A stretch of 64,000 nt of DNA from contig NZ_JBAKHD010000006.1 of NCBI RefSeq assembly GCF_049065735.1, positions 1 through 64,000 on the forward strand, in the 5' to 3' direction. Numbering within the stretch: the stretch's first letter is position 1; each line of letters starts with the position of its first letter. Below the pieces are notes generated by a model, which did no database searches, had not been told where the DNA came from, and saw nothing but the letters and a program-made list of their open reading frames with translations. The stretch is from Paramesorhizobium sp049065735. GTDB lineage: Bacteria > Pseudomonadota > Alphaproteobacteria > Rhizobiales > Rhizobiaceae. This document shows positions 51,686 to 60,644 of the stretch, one piece after another. The translations under genes and the position numbers were made by a program.

Positions 51686-52668
51686 TGAAAACCTCCCTTT
51701 TCCAATTGCCGTTCTTCAGCGAACCTGTTGAGATTAGCGTCCAGCGGAAAACTGTCTCGTCGAAAGGGAATGTCGATTTGGCGGAAAGTAAGGTTGCCGA
51801 AAGAGCCATCTACCAGCCCGGCGCAAGCAGTATCGAGGGCTTGCCCACCACCCTGCAGTTTTTTCACAACCACCCGCCCATCATGCTGAGGCCGCACTGG
51901 CACGCGCAGGTGGAGGTCAATTACATCATGCGAGGCTCCGTCCATTACCGGATGGGCGATTATGGCCTTCGGCTCGCCGCCGGGCAGATGTGCCTGTTCT
52001 GGGGCGGACAATCGCATCAGCTGGATGAATCCTCGAGCGATTCCCTCTATGCGGGCGCGCATCTGCCGCTCGTCCATTTTTTCCGGCTGCGCCTGCCGGC
52101 TCCCGCCTCCGCGCAATTGATGGGCGGCGCGACCATATTGACCTCGCACACCGACCGGGCCGACGAGGAAAATTTTGCCCGCTGGTTTCGTTATGCGCGG
52201 TCGGGCGATCCGGCAAAGGCGGAACATGCGGTGGCCGAACTGCTGCTGCGCATCGAGCGCATGTTCCTGGAGCCCTATTCGGTGACATCCGCCGCGACCG
52301 GCGAGCGAAAGGCAGGCCAGGATGGCGGAACAGGGCCATCCTCAAGCGTCGCGCGCATGTGCGATTATATCGCCGCGCATTTTCTCGATGATATCGACGC
52401 GACGGACATCGCCCGCGCGGTCCAGCTTCATCCGAAATACGCCATGGACCTCTTTCGCAAATCGACCGGGATGACGCTCATCAAATATCTGACGTTGCTC
52501 CGCCTTTCGCGCGCGCAGGCCATGCTGATGAACGGAACGGAGAACATCCTCCAGATCGCGATGGAAAGCGGCTTCGGCTCCGTCAGCGCCTTCAACAAGG
52601 CGTTCCGGCAGATCGCCGGGATGTCCCCTTCGGACTTCCGGCGCGAGATGCGCAACGCCATTTGCTGA
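51685..52668 (+). CDS. AraC-family transcriptional regulator
   Basis: Up to 327 residues. The N-terminal cupin-type sensor domain (MLRPHWHAQVEVNYIMRGSV, GQMCLFWGGQSHQLD) precedes the C-terminal double HTH (ATDIARAVQLHPKYAMDLFR, then ILQIAMESGFGSVSAFNKAF and MSPSDFRRE). The longest frame begins at TTG 51685, which overlaps the start codon of the divergent binding-protein gene. The true start may be a downstream TTG (51706 or 51776); no ATG or GTG is available before the sensor domain. It probably activates the ABC operon. Confidence 0.8.
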   Translation: MKTSLFQLPFFSEPVEISVQRKTVSSKGNVDLAESKVAERAIYQPGASSIEGLPTTLQFFHNHPPIMLRPHWHAQVEVNYIMRGSVHYRMGDYGLRLAAGQMCLFWGGQSHQLDESSSDSLYAGAHLPLVHFFRLRLPAPASAQLMGGATILTSHTDRADEENFARWFRYARSGDPAKAEHAVAELLLRIERMFLEPYSVTSAATGERKAGQDGGTGPSSSVARMCDYIAAHFLDDIDATDIARAVQLHPKYAMDLFRKSTGMTLIKYLTLLRLSRAQAMLMNGTENILQIAMESGFGSVSAFNKAFRQIAGMSPSDFRREMRNAIC

Positions 52669-52693
52669 AAAGTGCGGCGCGCGCGATGATGAA

Positions 52694-53440
52694 TTAGGTT
52701 TTCCGCCGGACGAAATAGGCCCCGCCTGCGCTCATCAGCGCCAGGGCATACCAAGTGAGAGCATAGACGAGATGAGTGTTGCGGAAATGGATAATTGTGA
52801 GGCCGCCCACCGGCAAGCCGCCGGGGTTCGCGGTCGCGTCGGCATCGATGAAATAGGGCGCGACGGTCTGGAGATGCTCTGAGGCAGCGATGGCGGCGAC
52901 ATCGCGGGAATACCAGCGGCCCGCCTTGGGATCGTTCGAGCGAAGGAATGCGCCGCCCGGCTCGCTGAGGCGCAGAAGGCCGGTGACCGTGGTGGTGCCT
53001 GAAACTTCGCCAGCAGCGCGCGCGGCGCGGTCACGCCGGTCATTGGGCACGAAGCCGCGATTGACGAGGATCGTCGCGCCATCCGGCTGGCGAAGCGGCG
53101 TGATCACCCAGAAGCCGGGCCCGCGTTCCGTCACCGCCTGGACGAGCACGTCCTTGCCGTAGTCGAACGTGCCGGAAGCGGTGACGCGCCGGTATTCATC
53201 GTTCTTCGCTGTTATATTGGGCCAATCGGACGGACCCGGTGCAGGTACCGGCGCGGCGTGAACACGGGCATCGACGCGGGCGATCAGGTCCAGCTTCCAG
53301 AACAGCCGCTGCACCTGCCAGGTGCCGAGGCCGACAAAAACAGCCGTCATGAACAGCAGCGCGCCGATCATGAACGCTCTTGAGCGGCGCGGGCTTCCTG
53401 GATTTGCCGGCTCCAGCTCCGCCGAAGAAGCATCGTCCAC
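52694..53440 (-). CDS. SURF1-family oxidase assembly protein
   Basis: A 248-residue SURF1 protein with two membrane helices: RAFMIGALLFMTAVFVGLGT then WQVQRLFWK at the N-terminus, and HLVYALTWYALALMSAGGAY at the C-terminus. The periplasmic part has YRRVTASGTFDYGKDVLVQA and ILVNRGFVPNDRR. SURF1 assists haem insertion into oxidases; here it follows cyoD and presumably serves the bo3-type quinol oxidase. Confidence 0.88.
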   Translation of the reverse strand: MDDASSAELEPANPGSPRRSRAFMIGALLFMTAVFVGLGTWQVQRLFWKLDLIARVDARVHAAPVPAPGPSDWPNITAKNDEYRRVTASGTFDYGKDVLVQAVTERGPGFWVITPLRQPDGATILVNRGFVPNDRRDRAARAAGEVSGTTTVTGLLRLSEPGGAFLRSNDPKAGRWYSRDVAAIAASEHLQTVAPYFIDADATANPGGLPVGGLTIIHFRNTHLVYALTWYALALMSAGGAYFVRRKT

Positions 53441-53509
53441 GACATCATCTCCTTTCAGAGCGGCCCGTCTTGGCGGTCCGCTTAGAACCGTTATGCAGGC
53501 GGAAATGTC

Positions 53510-53661
53510 GAGGCATGGATTCCTGTGACAAGCACAGGAATGACGGATTGCATGATCGTTTTAGATAACAATCAACGTCTTTGCTTGCGCAGCGGTTCCA
53601 GGTGGATGGTGCCCGCCTCTACGCCCGTCATTCCTGTGCTTGTCACAGGAATCCATGCCTC
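53510..53661. repeat. REPIN-like doublet: two 37-bp inverted palindromes, copy 2
   Basis: Arms 53510-53546 and 53625-53661 are perfect inverted copies around a 78-bp loop. Each arm is a hairpin ATTCCTGTG-ACAAG-CACAGGAAT. Compared with 28162-28320 the stem bases differ on both sides so that pairing is kept. It lies between cyoD and the SURF1 gene. Confidence 0.7.
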
Positions 53662-53715
53662 TCCGTTGACGCTGCCACCTGGATGAAAGAAGCGGCAGCG
53701 TCCAAAATGAATGCC

Positions 53716-54105
53716 CTAAGGCATGTTCTTCATCACCTCTGGCGACATGGGCATCATGTTGTAGTTCAGATGATGCATGACCCAGAGCGAGCCGGCGAGG
53801 AGGATGCCGACGAGCACCAGCGTGAAGATCAGCGCCATGATCGTCCAGCCGCCTTCCGAGCGCGGGTTCATGTGCAGGAAGAAGATCATGTGGACGACGA
53901 TCTGTATCGCGCCGAGGCCCATGACCAGCACCGCCGTGAGCGCCTTGCTGTCGGTGGCGCCGCTCATGACCAGCCAGAACGGGATGGCCGTCAGGATCAC
54001 CGACAGCAGGAAGCCGGTCATGTAGCCCTTGAAGGTGCCGTGCGCGGCCCCATCGTCGTGATGGGCGTCTGCTGCACTATGGTGAGCGTGAGAATGCGAA
54101 CTCAT
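53716..54105 (-). CDS. cyoD: Cytochrome bo3 quinol oxidase subunit IV
   Basis: A 129-residue subunit with a His-rich N-terminus (MSSHSHAHHSAADAHHDD) and three membrane helices. GTFKGYMTGFLLSVILTAIP and IVVHMIFFLHMNPRSEGGWT are the family blocks. It assists assembly of the CuB site in subunit I. ATG 54105 overlaps the cyoC stop by 4 bp. Confidence 0.92.
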   Translation of the reverse strand: MSSHSHAHHSAADAHHDDGAAHGTFKGYMTGFLLSVILTAIPFWLVMSGATDSKALTAVLVMGLGAIQIVVHMIFFLHMNPRSEGGWTIMALIFTLVLVGILLAGSLWVMHHLNYNMMPMSPEVMKNMP

Positions 54106-54743
54106 CCGAGGACTCCCATCAGATAGACGAAGGAGAAGACGCCGATCCAGATGACGTCGAGGAAGTGCCAGAACATCGAAAGGCACATCAGCCGGCGCTT
54201 GTTCTCCGGGATCAGCCCGTATCTTGCCACCTGCACCATCAGCGTGATCAGCCAGATGATGCCAAAGGTCACGTGCAGGCCGTGCGTGCCGACCAGCGCG
54301 AAGAAGGACGAAAGGAACGCCGAACGCTGCGGGCCCGCGCCTTCATGGATCAGATGGCTGAACTCATAGAGCTCGAGCCCGATGAAGATCGCGCCGAATA
54401 TGCCGGTTATGCCGAGCCAGAGCAGCGTCTGGGTCTTGGCGCCCTTATCCATCCACAGCATGGCGAAGCCATATGTGATGGATGACAGGAGCAGCATCGC
54501 CGTGTTGATGGCGACGAGCGTGAGGTCGAACAGATCGGCGGGCGAAGGCCCCGCCGCATAATTGCGGCCGAGCACGCCATAGACGGCGAAGAGGACGGCG
54601 AAGATCAGGCAGTCGCTCATCAGGTAGATCCAGAAGCCCAGCATGGTGCTGCCTTCCGGATGATGCTCATCCTTCAGATAGAATTCCTGGTCTTCCGCTG
54701 TCGGTGTCGCCAGATGGGCGTGGGCGTGTGCTGCTATACTCAT
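54102..54743 (-). CDS. cyoC: Cytochrome bo3 quinol oxidase subunit III
   Basis: A 213-residue subunit with five predicted helices. Family blocks: GFWIYLMSDCLIFAVLFAVY, LVGTHGLHVTFGIIWLITLM and FWHFLDVIWIGVFSFVYLMG. It is a structural subunit of the haem-copper oxidase. It starts 4 bp after the cyoB stop. Confidence 0.93.
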   Translation of the reverse strand: MSIAAHAHAHLATPTAEDQEFYLKDEHHPEGSTMLGFWIYLMSDCLIFAVLFAVYGVLGRNYAAGPSPADLFDLTLVAINTAMLLLSSITYGFAMLWMDKGAKTQTLLWLGITGIFGAIFIGLELYEFSHLIHEGAGPQRSAFLSSFFALVGTHGLHVTFGIIWLITLMVQVARYGLIPENKRRLMCLSMFWHFLDVIWIGVFSFVYLMGVLG

Positions 54744-54747
54744 CGTT

Positions 54748-56751
54748 TCAGTTCTGTCCCGCGAGCAGTCTAGTGCGCGCGTTTTCGGTCGCGGTCACGG
54801 TTTCGGCAGGGATGTAGTAATCCCGGTTGTAGTTGAAGGTATGGCCGATCGCGATAGCGATCATGGCGACGAAGGTGAGGATCGCCAGCCACCATATGTG
54901 CCAGACCATACCGAAGCCGAAGGCGACGCTGAAGGCGGCGAGGATTGCGCCCGTGCCGGTATTCTTCGGCATGTGGATCGGTATGTAGCCCTCCAGCGGA
55001 CGCTTATGGCCGCGCCTCTTCATGTCGTACCAGCTGTCATGGTCGCGGACGATCGGCGTGAAGGCGAAGTTGTACTCCGGCGGAGGCGACGAGGTCGACC
55101 ATTCCAGCGTACGGCCATCCCAGGGATCGCCGGTCAAATCGCGCAGCGACTCGCGCTTGCGGAAGCTGACGAAGAGCTGGATGAGGAACGAGGCGATGCC
55201 GATAGCGATGAGCACGGCGCCCAAAGCGGCGATCTGGAACCAGATCTGCAGCGACGGGTCGTCGAAATGGCTCATGCGACGCGTCACGCCCATCAGGCCC
55301 AGCACATAGAGCGGCATGAAGGCGACGAAGAAGCCGATCTGCCAGAACCAGAAGCTCATCTTGCCCCAGAACGGATCGAGCTTGAAGCCGAACGCCTTGG
55401 GGAACCAGTAGGTGATGCCTGCGAACATGCCGAACAGCACGCCGCCGATAATCACATTATGGAAGTGCGCGATCAGGAACAGCGAGTTGTGGAGCACGAA
55501 GTCGGCAGGCGGCACCGCGAGCATGACGCCGGTCATGCCACCTATGGTGAAAGTCACCATGAAGCCGACCGTCCATAGCATCGGCAATTCGTAACGGATC
55601 CGGCCCTTATACATGGTGAAGAGCCAGTTAAACATCTTCGCGCCCGTCGGGATCGAGATGATCATAGTGGTGATGCCGAAGAAGGCGTTGACCGAAGCGC
55701 CCGAGCCCATCGTGAAGAAGTGGTGCAGCCACACGATGTAGGAGAGGATCATGATCACGCAGGTTGCGTAGACCATCGAGGTGTAGCCGAACAGGCGCTT
55801 GGACGAGAAGGTCGAGACCACCTCGGAGAAAATGCCGAAGGCCGGCAGGACGAGGATGTAGACCTCTGGGTGTCCCCAGATCCAGATCAGGTTCACGTAC
55901 ATCATCGGGTTGCCGCCGAGATCATTCGTGAAGAAGTTGGTGCCGACATAGCGGTCGAGCGACAGGAGCGCGAGCACCGCGGTCAGCACCGGGAAGGAGG
56001 CGACGATCAGGATGTTGGTTATGAGCGAGGTCCAGGTGAAGATAGGCATCTTCATGAAAGTCATGCCCGGCGCGCGCATCTTGACGATGGTTGCGATCAG
56101 GTTGATGCCCGAGAGCGTCGTGCCGATGCCGGCCACCTGCAGGCCCCAGATATAATAATCCACCCCGACATCAGGACTGTACGCGATGCCCGACAGCGGC
56201 GGATAGGCCAGCCAGCCGGTCTTGGCGAACTCGCCGATGAACAGCGACAGCATGATGATGATCGCACCCGCCGTGGTCATCCAGAACGAGAAATTGTTGA
56301 GGAAGGGGAACGACACGTCGCGTGCGCCGATCTGCAGCGGCACGACATAGTTCATCAGGCCCGTGACGAGCGGCATCGCCACGAAGAAGATCATAATGAC
56401 GCCATGGGCCGTGAAGATCTGATCGTAATGGTGCGGCGGCAGATAGCCTTCATTGGCGCCGAAGGAGATAGCCTGCTGGGCGCGCATCATGATGGCGTCG
56501 GCAAAGCCGCGCAAGAGCATAATCAGCCCGAGGATGATATACATGATGCCGATCTTCTTGTGATCGACACTGGTGATCCAGTCGCGCCAGAGCGTACCCC
56601 AGAACCGGTAATAGGTGATGAGGCCGAGCACGGCGAGGCCGCCGATCGCGACGCCGATGAACGTAAAGACCAGAATCGGTTCGTGATAGGGAATCGATTC
56701 CAGCGTTAACCGGCCGAAGATGAACTTCAGAAGGTCAGGATTGGAAAACAT
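54748..56751 (-). CDS. cyoB: Cytochrome bo3 quinol oxidase subunit I
   Basis: A 667-residue haem-copper oxidase core. The ligands to haem and CuB are recognisable: His in FTAHGVIMIFF (low-spin haem), WGHPEVYILVLP (His-Tyr pair), LHHFFTMG (two CuB His) and AHFHNVIIGG (high-spin and low-spin haem His). It reduces oxygen to water with electrons from ubiquinol and pumps protons. AAAGG lies nine bases before ATG 56751. Confidence 0.95.
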   Translation of the reverse strand: MFSNPDLLKFIFGRLTLESIPYHEPILVFTFIGVAIGGLAVLGLITYYRFWGTLWRDWITSVDHKKIGIMYIILGLIMLLRGFADAIMMRAQQAISFGANEGYLPPHHYDQIFTAHGVIMIFFVAMPLVTGLMNYVVPLQIGARDVSFPFLNNFSFWMTTAGAIIIMLSLFIGEFAKTGWLAYPPLSGIAYSPDVGVDYYIWGLQVAGIGTTLSGINLIATIVKMRAPGMTFMKMPIFTWTSLITNILIVASFPVLTAVLALLSLDRYVGTNFFTNDLGGNPMMYVNLIWIWGHPEVYILVLPAFGIFSEVVSTFSSKRLFGYTSMVYATCVIMILSYIVWLHHFFTMGSGASVNAFFGITTMIISIPTGAKMFNWLFTMYKGRIRYELPMLWTVGFMVTFTIGGMTGVMLAVPPADFVLHNSLFLIAHFHNVIIGGVLFGMFAGITYWFPKAFGFKLDPFWGKMSFWFWQIGFFVAFMPLYVLGLMGVTRRMSHFDDPSLQIWFQIAALGAVLIAIGIASFLIQLFVSFRKRESLRDLTGDPWDGRTLEWSTSSPPPEYNFAFTPIVRDHDSWYDMKRRGHKRPLEGYIPIHMPKNTGTGAILAAFSVAFGFGMVWHIWWLAILTFVAMIAIAIGHTFNYNRDYYIPAETVTATENARTRLLAGQN

Positions 56752-56805
56752 GCGTCTAAACCTTTACATGGCGGCACCCTCGGGCACCGCCAGTTGCATA
56801 CAAGA

Positions 56806-57951
56806 CTATCTGAGAACCGTACCGGTCGAAACCTGGCTCAGCTCTTCGCCCTTGGGCTGGCCGAAAGCCGGGTAGGCCGAGGTTTTTTGCGGCGGCAGCA
56901 CCACGCTGCCCCCCGGCCCTGCGCCTTGCGGCGTGCACTGCGACAAGAGGAACGGCCGCGACTGGTTGCCTATGGCGCCCCATTTGCGCTCGCGGTCATA
57001 GGTGAGCCGCAACACGGTGTTGGCCGATTCCTTGCCGCCGCCGCCCTGGGCGTCGATCATCGCCATTTCCTCCATGCACATCTTCGAGGGGTCAACGCAC
57101 ATGTTGACGATCGCATTGAAGAGATCACTATCGACAGACGAATAATAGCGCACCGGCTCCTTCTCGCTCGGCAGTTCCAGCTTCTGGTAGTCGGCCCGTG
57201 TAAGGGCGGTTCCCTTCTCCTTCACCGAGGCGACCCAGGCGTCGAAACCAGCTTGATCACGGCCAAGGAACTTGAAGCGCATATGCGAGAATCCGGCGCC
57301 GCTGAAATTGGCGGAGAAGCCCTCATAATCGCCCGGCTTGTTGATGACCGCGTGCAGCTTCGTCTCCATGCCCGGCATGGCGTAGATCTGGCCCGCGAGC
57401 GCCGGAACATAGAAGGAGTTCATGACCGAGGAAGCGGTGATCTTGAACCGGATCGGCACATCGATCGGCGCGGCCATCTCATTCAGGCTGGCGATGCCAT
57501 AATCGGGATAGATGAACAGCCATTTCCAGTCGAGCGCCACCACTTCCACTGTCAGCGGCTTGACGTCGGCGGCGATGGGCCGGCCCGGCGCGATCTCGTC
57601 GAGCGGGCGGTACGGGTCGAGCTTGTGGGTGCTCATCCAGGTGATCGCGCCCAGCGCGATGATGATCGCGAGCGGCGCCGACCAGATGATTACCTCGAGC
57701 CGGGTCGAATGGCTCCACTCCGGCTCATAGGCCGCGTCGCGGTTGGACTGACGGTACTTCCAGGCGAAGAACAGCGTCAGGAAAATGACGGGCACGATTA
57801 TGATCAGCATCAATGCCGTCGAGATCAGAATCAGGTCTGCCTGCTGCCGGGCGATGTCGCCGGAAGGAGACATGACGACCCAATTGCAGCCGGACAAAGC
57901 TGCAGGCAGGATCAGGAAGGCGGCCAATCGTCCAAGAGTTTTTGGATGCAT
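56806..57951 (-). CDS. cyoA: Cytochrome bo3 quinol oxidase subunit II (lipoprotein)
   Basis: A 381-residue subunit II. The N-terminus MHPKTLGRLAAFLILPAALS ends in the lipobox LSGC, then two membrane helices and a cupredoxin domain. The CuA cysteines of cytochrome c oxidases are absent in VPALAGQIYAMPGMETKLHA, as in quinol oxidases. ATG 57951 is preferred for the signal peptide; ATG 57957 is an alternative. It is the first gene of cyoABCD-SURF1. Confidence 0.92.
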   Translation of the reverse strand: MHPKTLGRLAAFLILPAALSGCNWVVMSPSGDIARQQADLILISTALMLIIIVPVIFLTLFFAWKYRQSNRDAAYEPEWSHSTRLEVIIWSAPLAIIIALGAITWMSTHKLDPYRPLDEIAPGRPIAADVKPLTVEVVALDWKWLFIYPDYGIASLNEMAAPIDVPIRFKITASSVMNSFYVPALAGQIYAMPGMETKLHAVINKPGDYEGFSANFSGAGFSHMRFKFLGRDQAGFDAWVASVKEKGTALTRADYQKLELPSEKEPVRYYSSVDSDLFNAIVNMCVDPSKMCMEEMAMIDAQGGGGKESANTVLRLTYDRERKWGAIGNQSRPFLLSQCTPQGAGPGGSVVLPPQKTSAYPAFGQPKGEELSQVSTGTVLR

Positions 57952-58393
57952 GGGCATCTCGCATGCTTGAATTTTAGTTTGTGACTCGGCGTGCAGTAAT
58001 GGCAACGCCACCCTCGCGGAATGAGGCGGTTGGCCGCACTGCAACAATTTACCGCACCGCAGCAAACACTCCGATCATCGGCATTACTGGCAAGTGTGGC
58101 GATTCGAAGTTCACTTTCGAAAGTTCAGATCGAATTCCCGTGAACAGCGATTCACGGCATGCGATTCAAGAATTCTGTTTATTCTTGCCTGCAGATTTCA
58201 AACTTCCTCATTTTGCATCTCCATTCAATAGCTTCCCCAAGAAAATTAACGTAAATATCAGGTTAACACACTATAATGATGCGACCAGATACTATTCCGT
58301 CTTGCCCGCGGCTTTCGGGGAAAGATTCCTTGATCTGGATCAAAGTTTGTCCGACACTCGTTTTGAGGTGGAGACAAGGCAGGAGGAAATAGA
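57952..58393. other. Divergent promoter region between cyoA and MFS gene
   Basis: About 440 bp with lower GC than the flanks. A chance open frame spans it but has no family resemblance or ribosome site. The only clear signal is the FNR/FixK box at 58330-58343. Confidence 0.6.
58330..58343. promoter_or_regulatory. FNR/FixK-type box (TTGATCTGGATCAA)
   Basis: An exact match to TTGAT-N4-ATCAA, 50 bp before the MFS start and about 380 bp before cyoA on the other strand. It indicates oxygen-dependent control by an FnrN/FixK protein. The position suits activation of the MFS gene more than direct repression of cyo. Confidence 0.7.
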
Positions 58394-59758
58394 ATGAGCA
58401 CGATTGCCAAACCCTGGTTCGAAGGCCCAACGTCCGCGAGCCTCGAAAGGGATGCCCGGCGTGTTAACAGCGGCAAGCCGGTTTCACCGGGAAGTATCGC
58501 CATCGGCGTGATAATTGCCCGCCTGTCCGAATTCTTCGACTTCTTCGTCTTCGGCCTTGGCTCGATTCTCGTCTTTCCGAAACTGATCTTCCCCTTTGCG
58601 CCCTCGCCGCTCGCGGCGCAGATGATGTCCTTCGCGCTCTTCTCGCTCGCCTTCCTGGCGCGACCCGTAGGCACTTTCGTGTTCACATGGATCGACCGGC
58701 ATTACGGGCGCGGCACGAAGCTGACGATCGCGCTCTTTATCCTCGGCGGCTCGACTGCCTCCATTGCCTTCATGCCCGGCTATGAGACCATCGGCTATTG
58801 GGCCGTGGCGCTGCTGGCGCTGTTCCGGCTGGGCCAGGGTTTCGCGCTGGGCGGCGCGTGGGACGGGCTCGCCTCGCTGCTTAATATCAACGCGCCGAAG
58901 AACCAGCGCGGCTGGTATGCGATGATCCCGCAGATCGGCGCGCCCATCGGCTTCGCGCTGGCGAGCCTGCTCTTCTGGTATTTTTATTCCAATCTCTCGG
59001 AGCAGGATTTCCTCTCCTGGGGCTGGCGCTATCCTTTCTTCGTCGCCTTCGCCATAAATGTCGTCGCGCTCTTCGCCCGGCTGCGCATCGTCGCCAGCAA
59101 GGAGTTTGGGGTGGCGATGGAGGCCAAGGAGCTGGAAGCCCGCCCCATCTTCGAGATGCTGAGCAAGCATGCGGCCGATGTGGTGCTCGGCGCGTTCGTG
59201 CCGCTGGCGAGTTTTGCGATGTTCCATCTCGTCACGATCTTCCCCTTGAGCTGGGTGATGCTGCACGGCGGCCAGCCCATATCGAGGTTCCTCTGGGTGC
59301 AGGTGGCCGGTGCCATTGTCGGCATCGCCGGCATCGTGCTTTCCGGCCTCATCGCCGATCGCATCGGACGACGCAGCCAGCTGATGATCGGCGCCATCAT
59401 CATCGGGATATTCTCGTTTTCCGCGCCCTTCCTTCTCGACGCCGGCAGCGCCGGTCAGGACGCCTTCATCCTCATCGGCTTCGGCATTCTCGGCCTTTCC
59501 TTCGGTCAGGCATCGGGCGCAGTCTCCTCGCGGTTCGGGCGCGTCTATCGCTATACGGGCGCCGCGCTTACCTCGGACCTCGCTTGGCTTTTGGGCGCGG
59601 GCTTCGCGCCGCTGGTGGCGCTCGGCCTCGCCAGCGGCTTCGGCATCATTTTCATCGGCGGCTATCTGATCTCAGGCGCGATCTGCACCCTGCTCGCCCT
59701 GAGCCTCAGCCGCATGCTCGACTACGGCACGGAGCCGGTGCGCCGCCAGCGGCGGTAA
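58394..59758 (+). CDS. MFS transporter, metabolite:H+ symporter type
   Basis: A 454-residue MFS protein with 12 predicted helices. ARLSEFFDFFVFGLGSILVF, FLARPVGTFVFTWIDRHYGR and LSGLIADRIGRRSQLMIGAI place it near the metabolite:H+ symporter (ProP/ShiA/KgtP) branch. The usual acidic residues of helix 1 are present. Translation starts at ATG 58394 after AGGAGG. The substrate is unknown; the FNR box upstream suggests expression at low oxygen. Confidence 0.82.
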   Translation: MSTIAKPWFEGPTSASLERDARRVNSGKPVSPGSIAIGVIIARLSEFFDFFVFGLGSILVFPKLIFPFAPSPLAAQMMSFALFSLAFLARPVGTFVFTWIDRHYGRGTKLTIALFILGGSTASIAFMPGYETIGYWAVALLALFRLGQGFALGGAWDGLASLLNINAPKNQRGWYAMIPQIGAPIGFALASLLFWYFYSNLSEQDFLSWGWRYPFFVAFAINVVALFARLRIVASKEFGVAMEAKELEARPIFEMLSKHAADVVLGAFVPLASFAMFHLVTIFPLSWVMLHGGQPISRFLWVQVAGAIVGIAGIVLSGLIADRIGRRSQLMIGAIIIGIFSFSAPFLLDAGSAGQDAFILIGFGILGLSFGQASGAVSSRFGRVYRYTGAALTSDLAWLLGAGFAPLVALGLASGFGIIFIGGYLISGAICTLLALSLSRMLDYGTEPVRRQRR

Positions 59759-60055
59759 CCGGCCTGCCTTTATAGGATGTGGCGCGCGCGTTCCCGCCGG
59801 ATTGGCAATCGGCTTGACAATCACGCCGAAACGCACAAACTATCCTGCATGGTTAACACACGCGCCACATTCTTCCGGATGCACCCGATCGCGGAATCGT
59901 AGCCCCTGAGCTCGGCCATGCGCCCCGAGTTCGGGGGGCGTGACATCGCATTTCGCGCAAAGCCTCAATTCTTCGAGGCGTTGAACATTCCCATCATTCG
60001 ACACGGCAAGGTTCGCGCTGGACGCGCAGCCATGCGTCATCCGGAGATTCAAGCC

Positions 60056-60481
60056 ATGACCCAGCCCAAAAAGAGCGGACGCAAGCCCAGGATTATCGTC
60101 AGCGACGTCGACCACAAGCGCCTTACCATCCTCGCCGAAGATGCCTATGACCGCTTCCCCGAGGTCGCGGAGGAATTGCAGATGGAAATGGAACGAGCAA
60201 AGGTCGTCCCGGCTTCCGCTGTTCCTGCCGATGTGGTGCGGATGGGATCGACCGTCGAATTCCGCTCCGACAGCGCCCAGCAAAAGCGGGTGACGCTCGT
60301 TTTCCCCGGCGAGGCGGATATCGCGCAAAACCGTATTTCCATCCTGACGCCCATCGGCACCGCGCTGATCGGCCTTTCGGCTGGCCAATCGATCAGCTGG
60401 ACGGCGCGTGGCGGCCGAAGATATGAGCTGACCGTCCTGCGTGTCGAGCAGCCCGACGCTGCCGAGAAAGAAGTGATGTAA
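60056..60481 (+). CDS. rnk: Rnk-type nucleoside diphosphate kinase regulator
   Basis: A 141-residue protein. A short N-terminal helical part (RKPRIIVSDVDHKRLTILAE) precedes a GreA/GreB C-terminal-like domain (VRMGSTVEFRSDSAQQKRVT, ISILTPIGTALIGLSAGQSI). Rnk proteins bind RNA polymerase but lack the long coiled-coil of Gre factors. ATG 60056 has GGAG nine bases upstream; the earlier open frame lacks similarity. A terminator follows. Confidence 0.85.
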   Translation: MTQPKKSGRKPRIIVSDVDHKRLTILAEDAYDRFPEVAEELQMEMERAKVVPASAVPADVVRMGSTVEFRSDSAQQKRVTLVFPGEADIAQNRISILTPIGTALIGLSAGQSISWTARGGRRYELTVLRVEQPDAAEKEVM

Positions 60482-60483
60482 AC

Positions 60484-60518
60484 CGGCCAGCGGATATATC
60501 GATATCCGCTTAAGGCCG
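60484..60518 (+). terminator. Terminator after rnk
   Basis: AGCGGATAT/ATATCCGCT form a perfect 9-bp stem with a 4-base loop (60489-60510), extended by CGGCC/GGCCG after a 3-base bulge, and followed by TTATTCTT. Confidence 0.7.
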
Positions 60519-60644
60519 TTATTCTTACTCTATGAAAGTAATTCTATGTATTTTCTATATATTATGATTAAATATTTATAAATATTTTACTTTTGATTTG
60601 GATATTCATCGCAGTACATGAAATCAAGGTGGAAGAATATTCAG

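Noticed and set aside
57981..58397. 138-codon plus-strand frame between cyoA and the MFS gene
   Set aside because: It overlaps the divergent promoter region and the FNR box and has no ribosome site or family resemblance.
59811..59846. TTGACA...TATCCT as a promoter for rnk
   Set aside because: The spacing is about 21 bp, too long for a convincing sigma-70 promoter.
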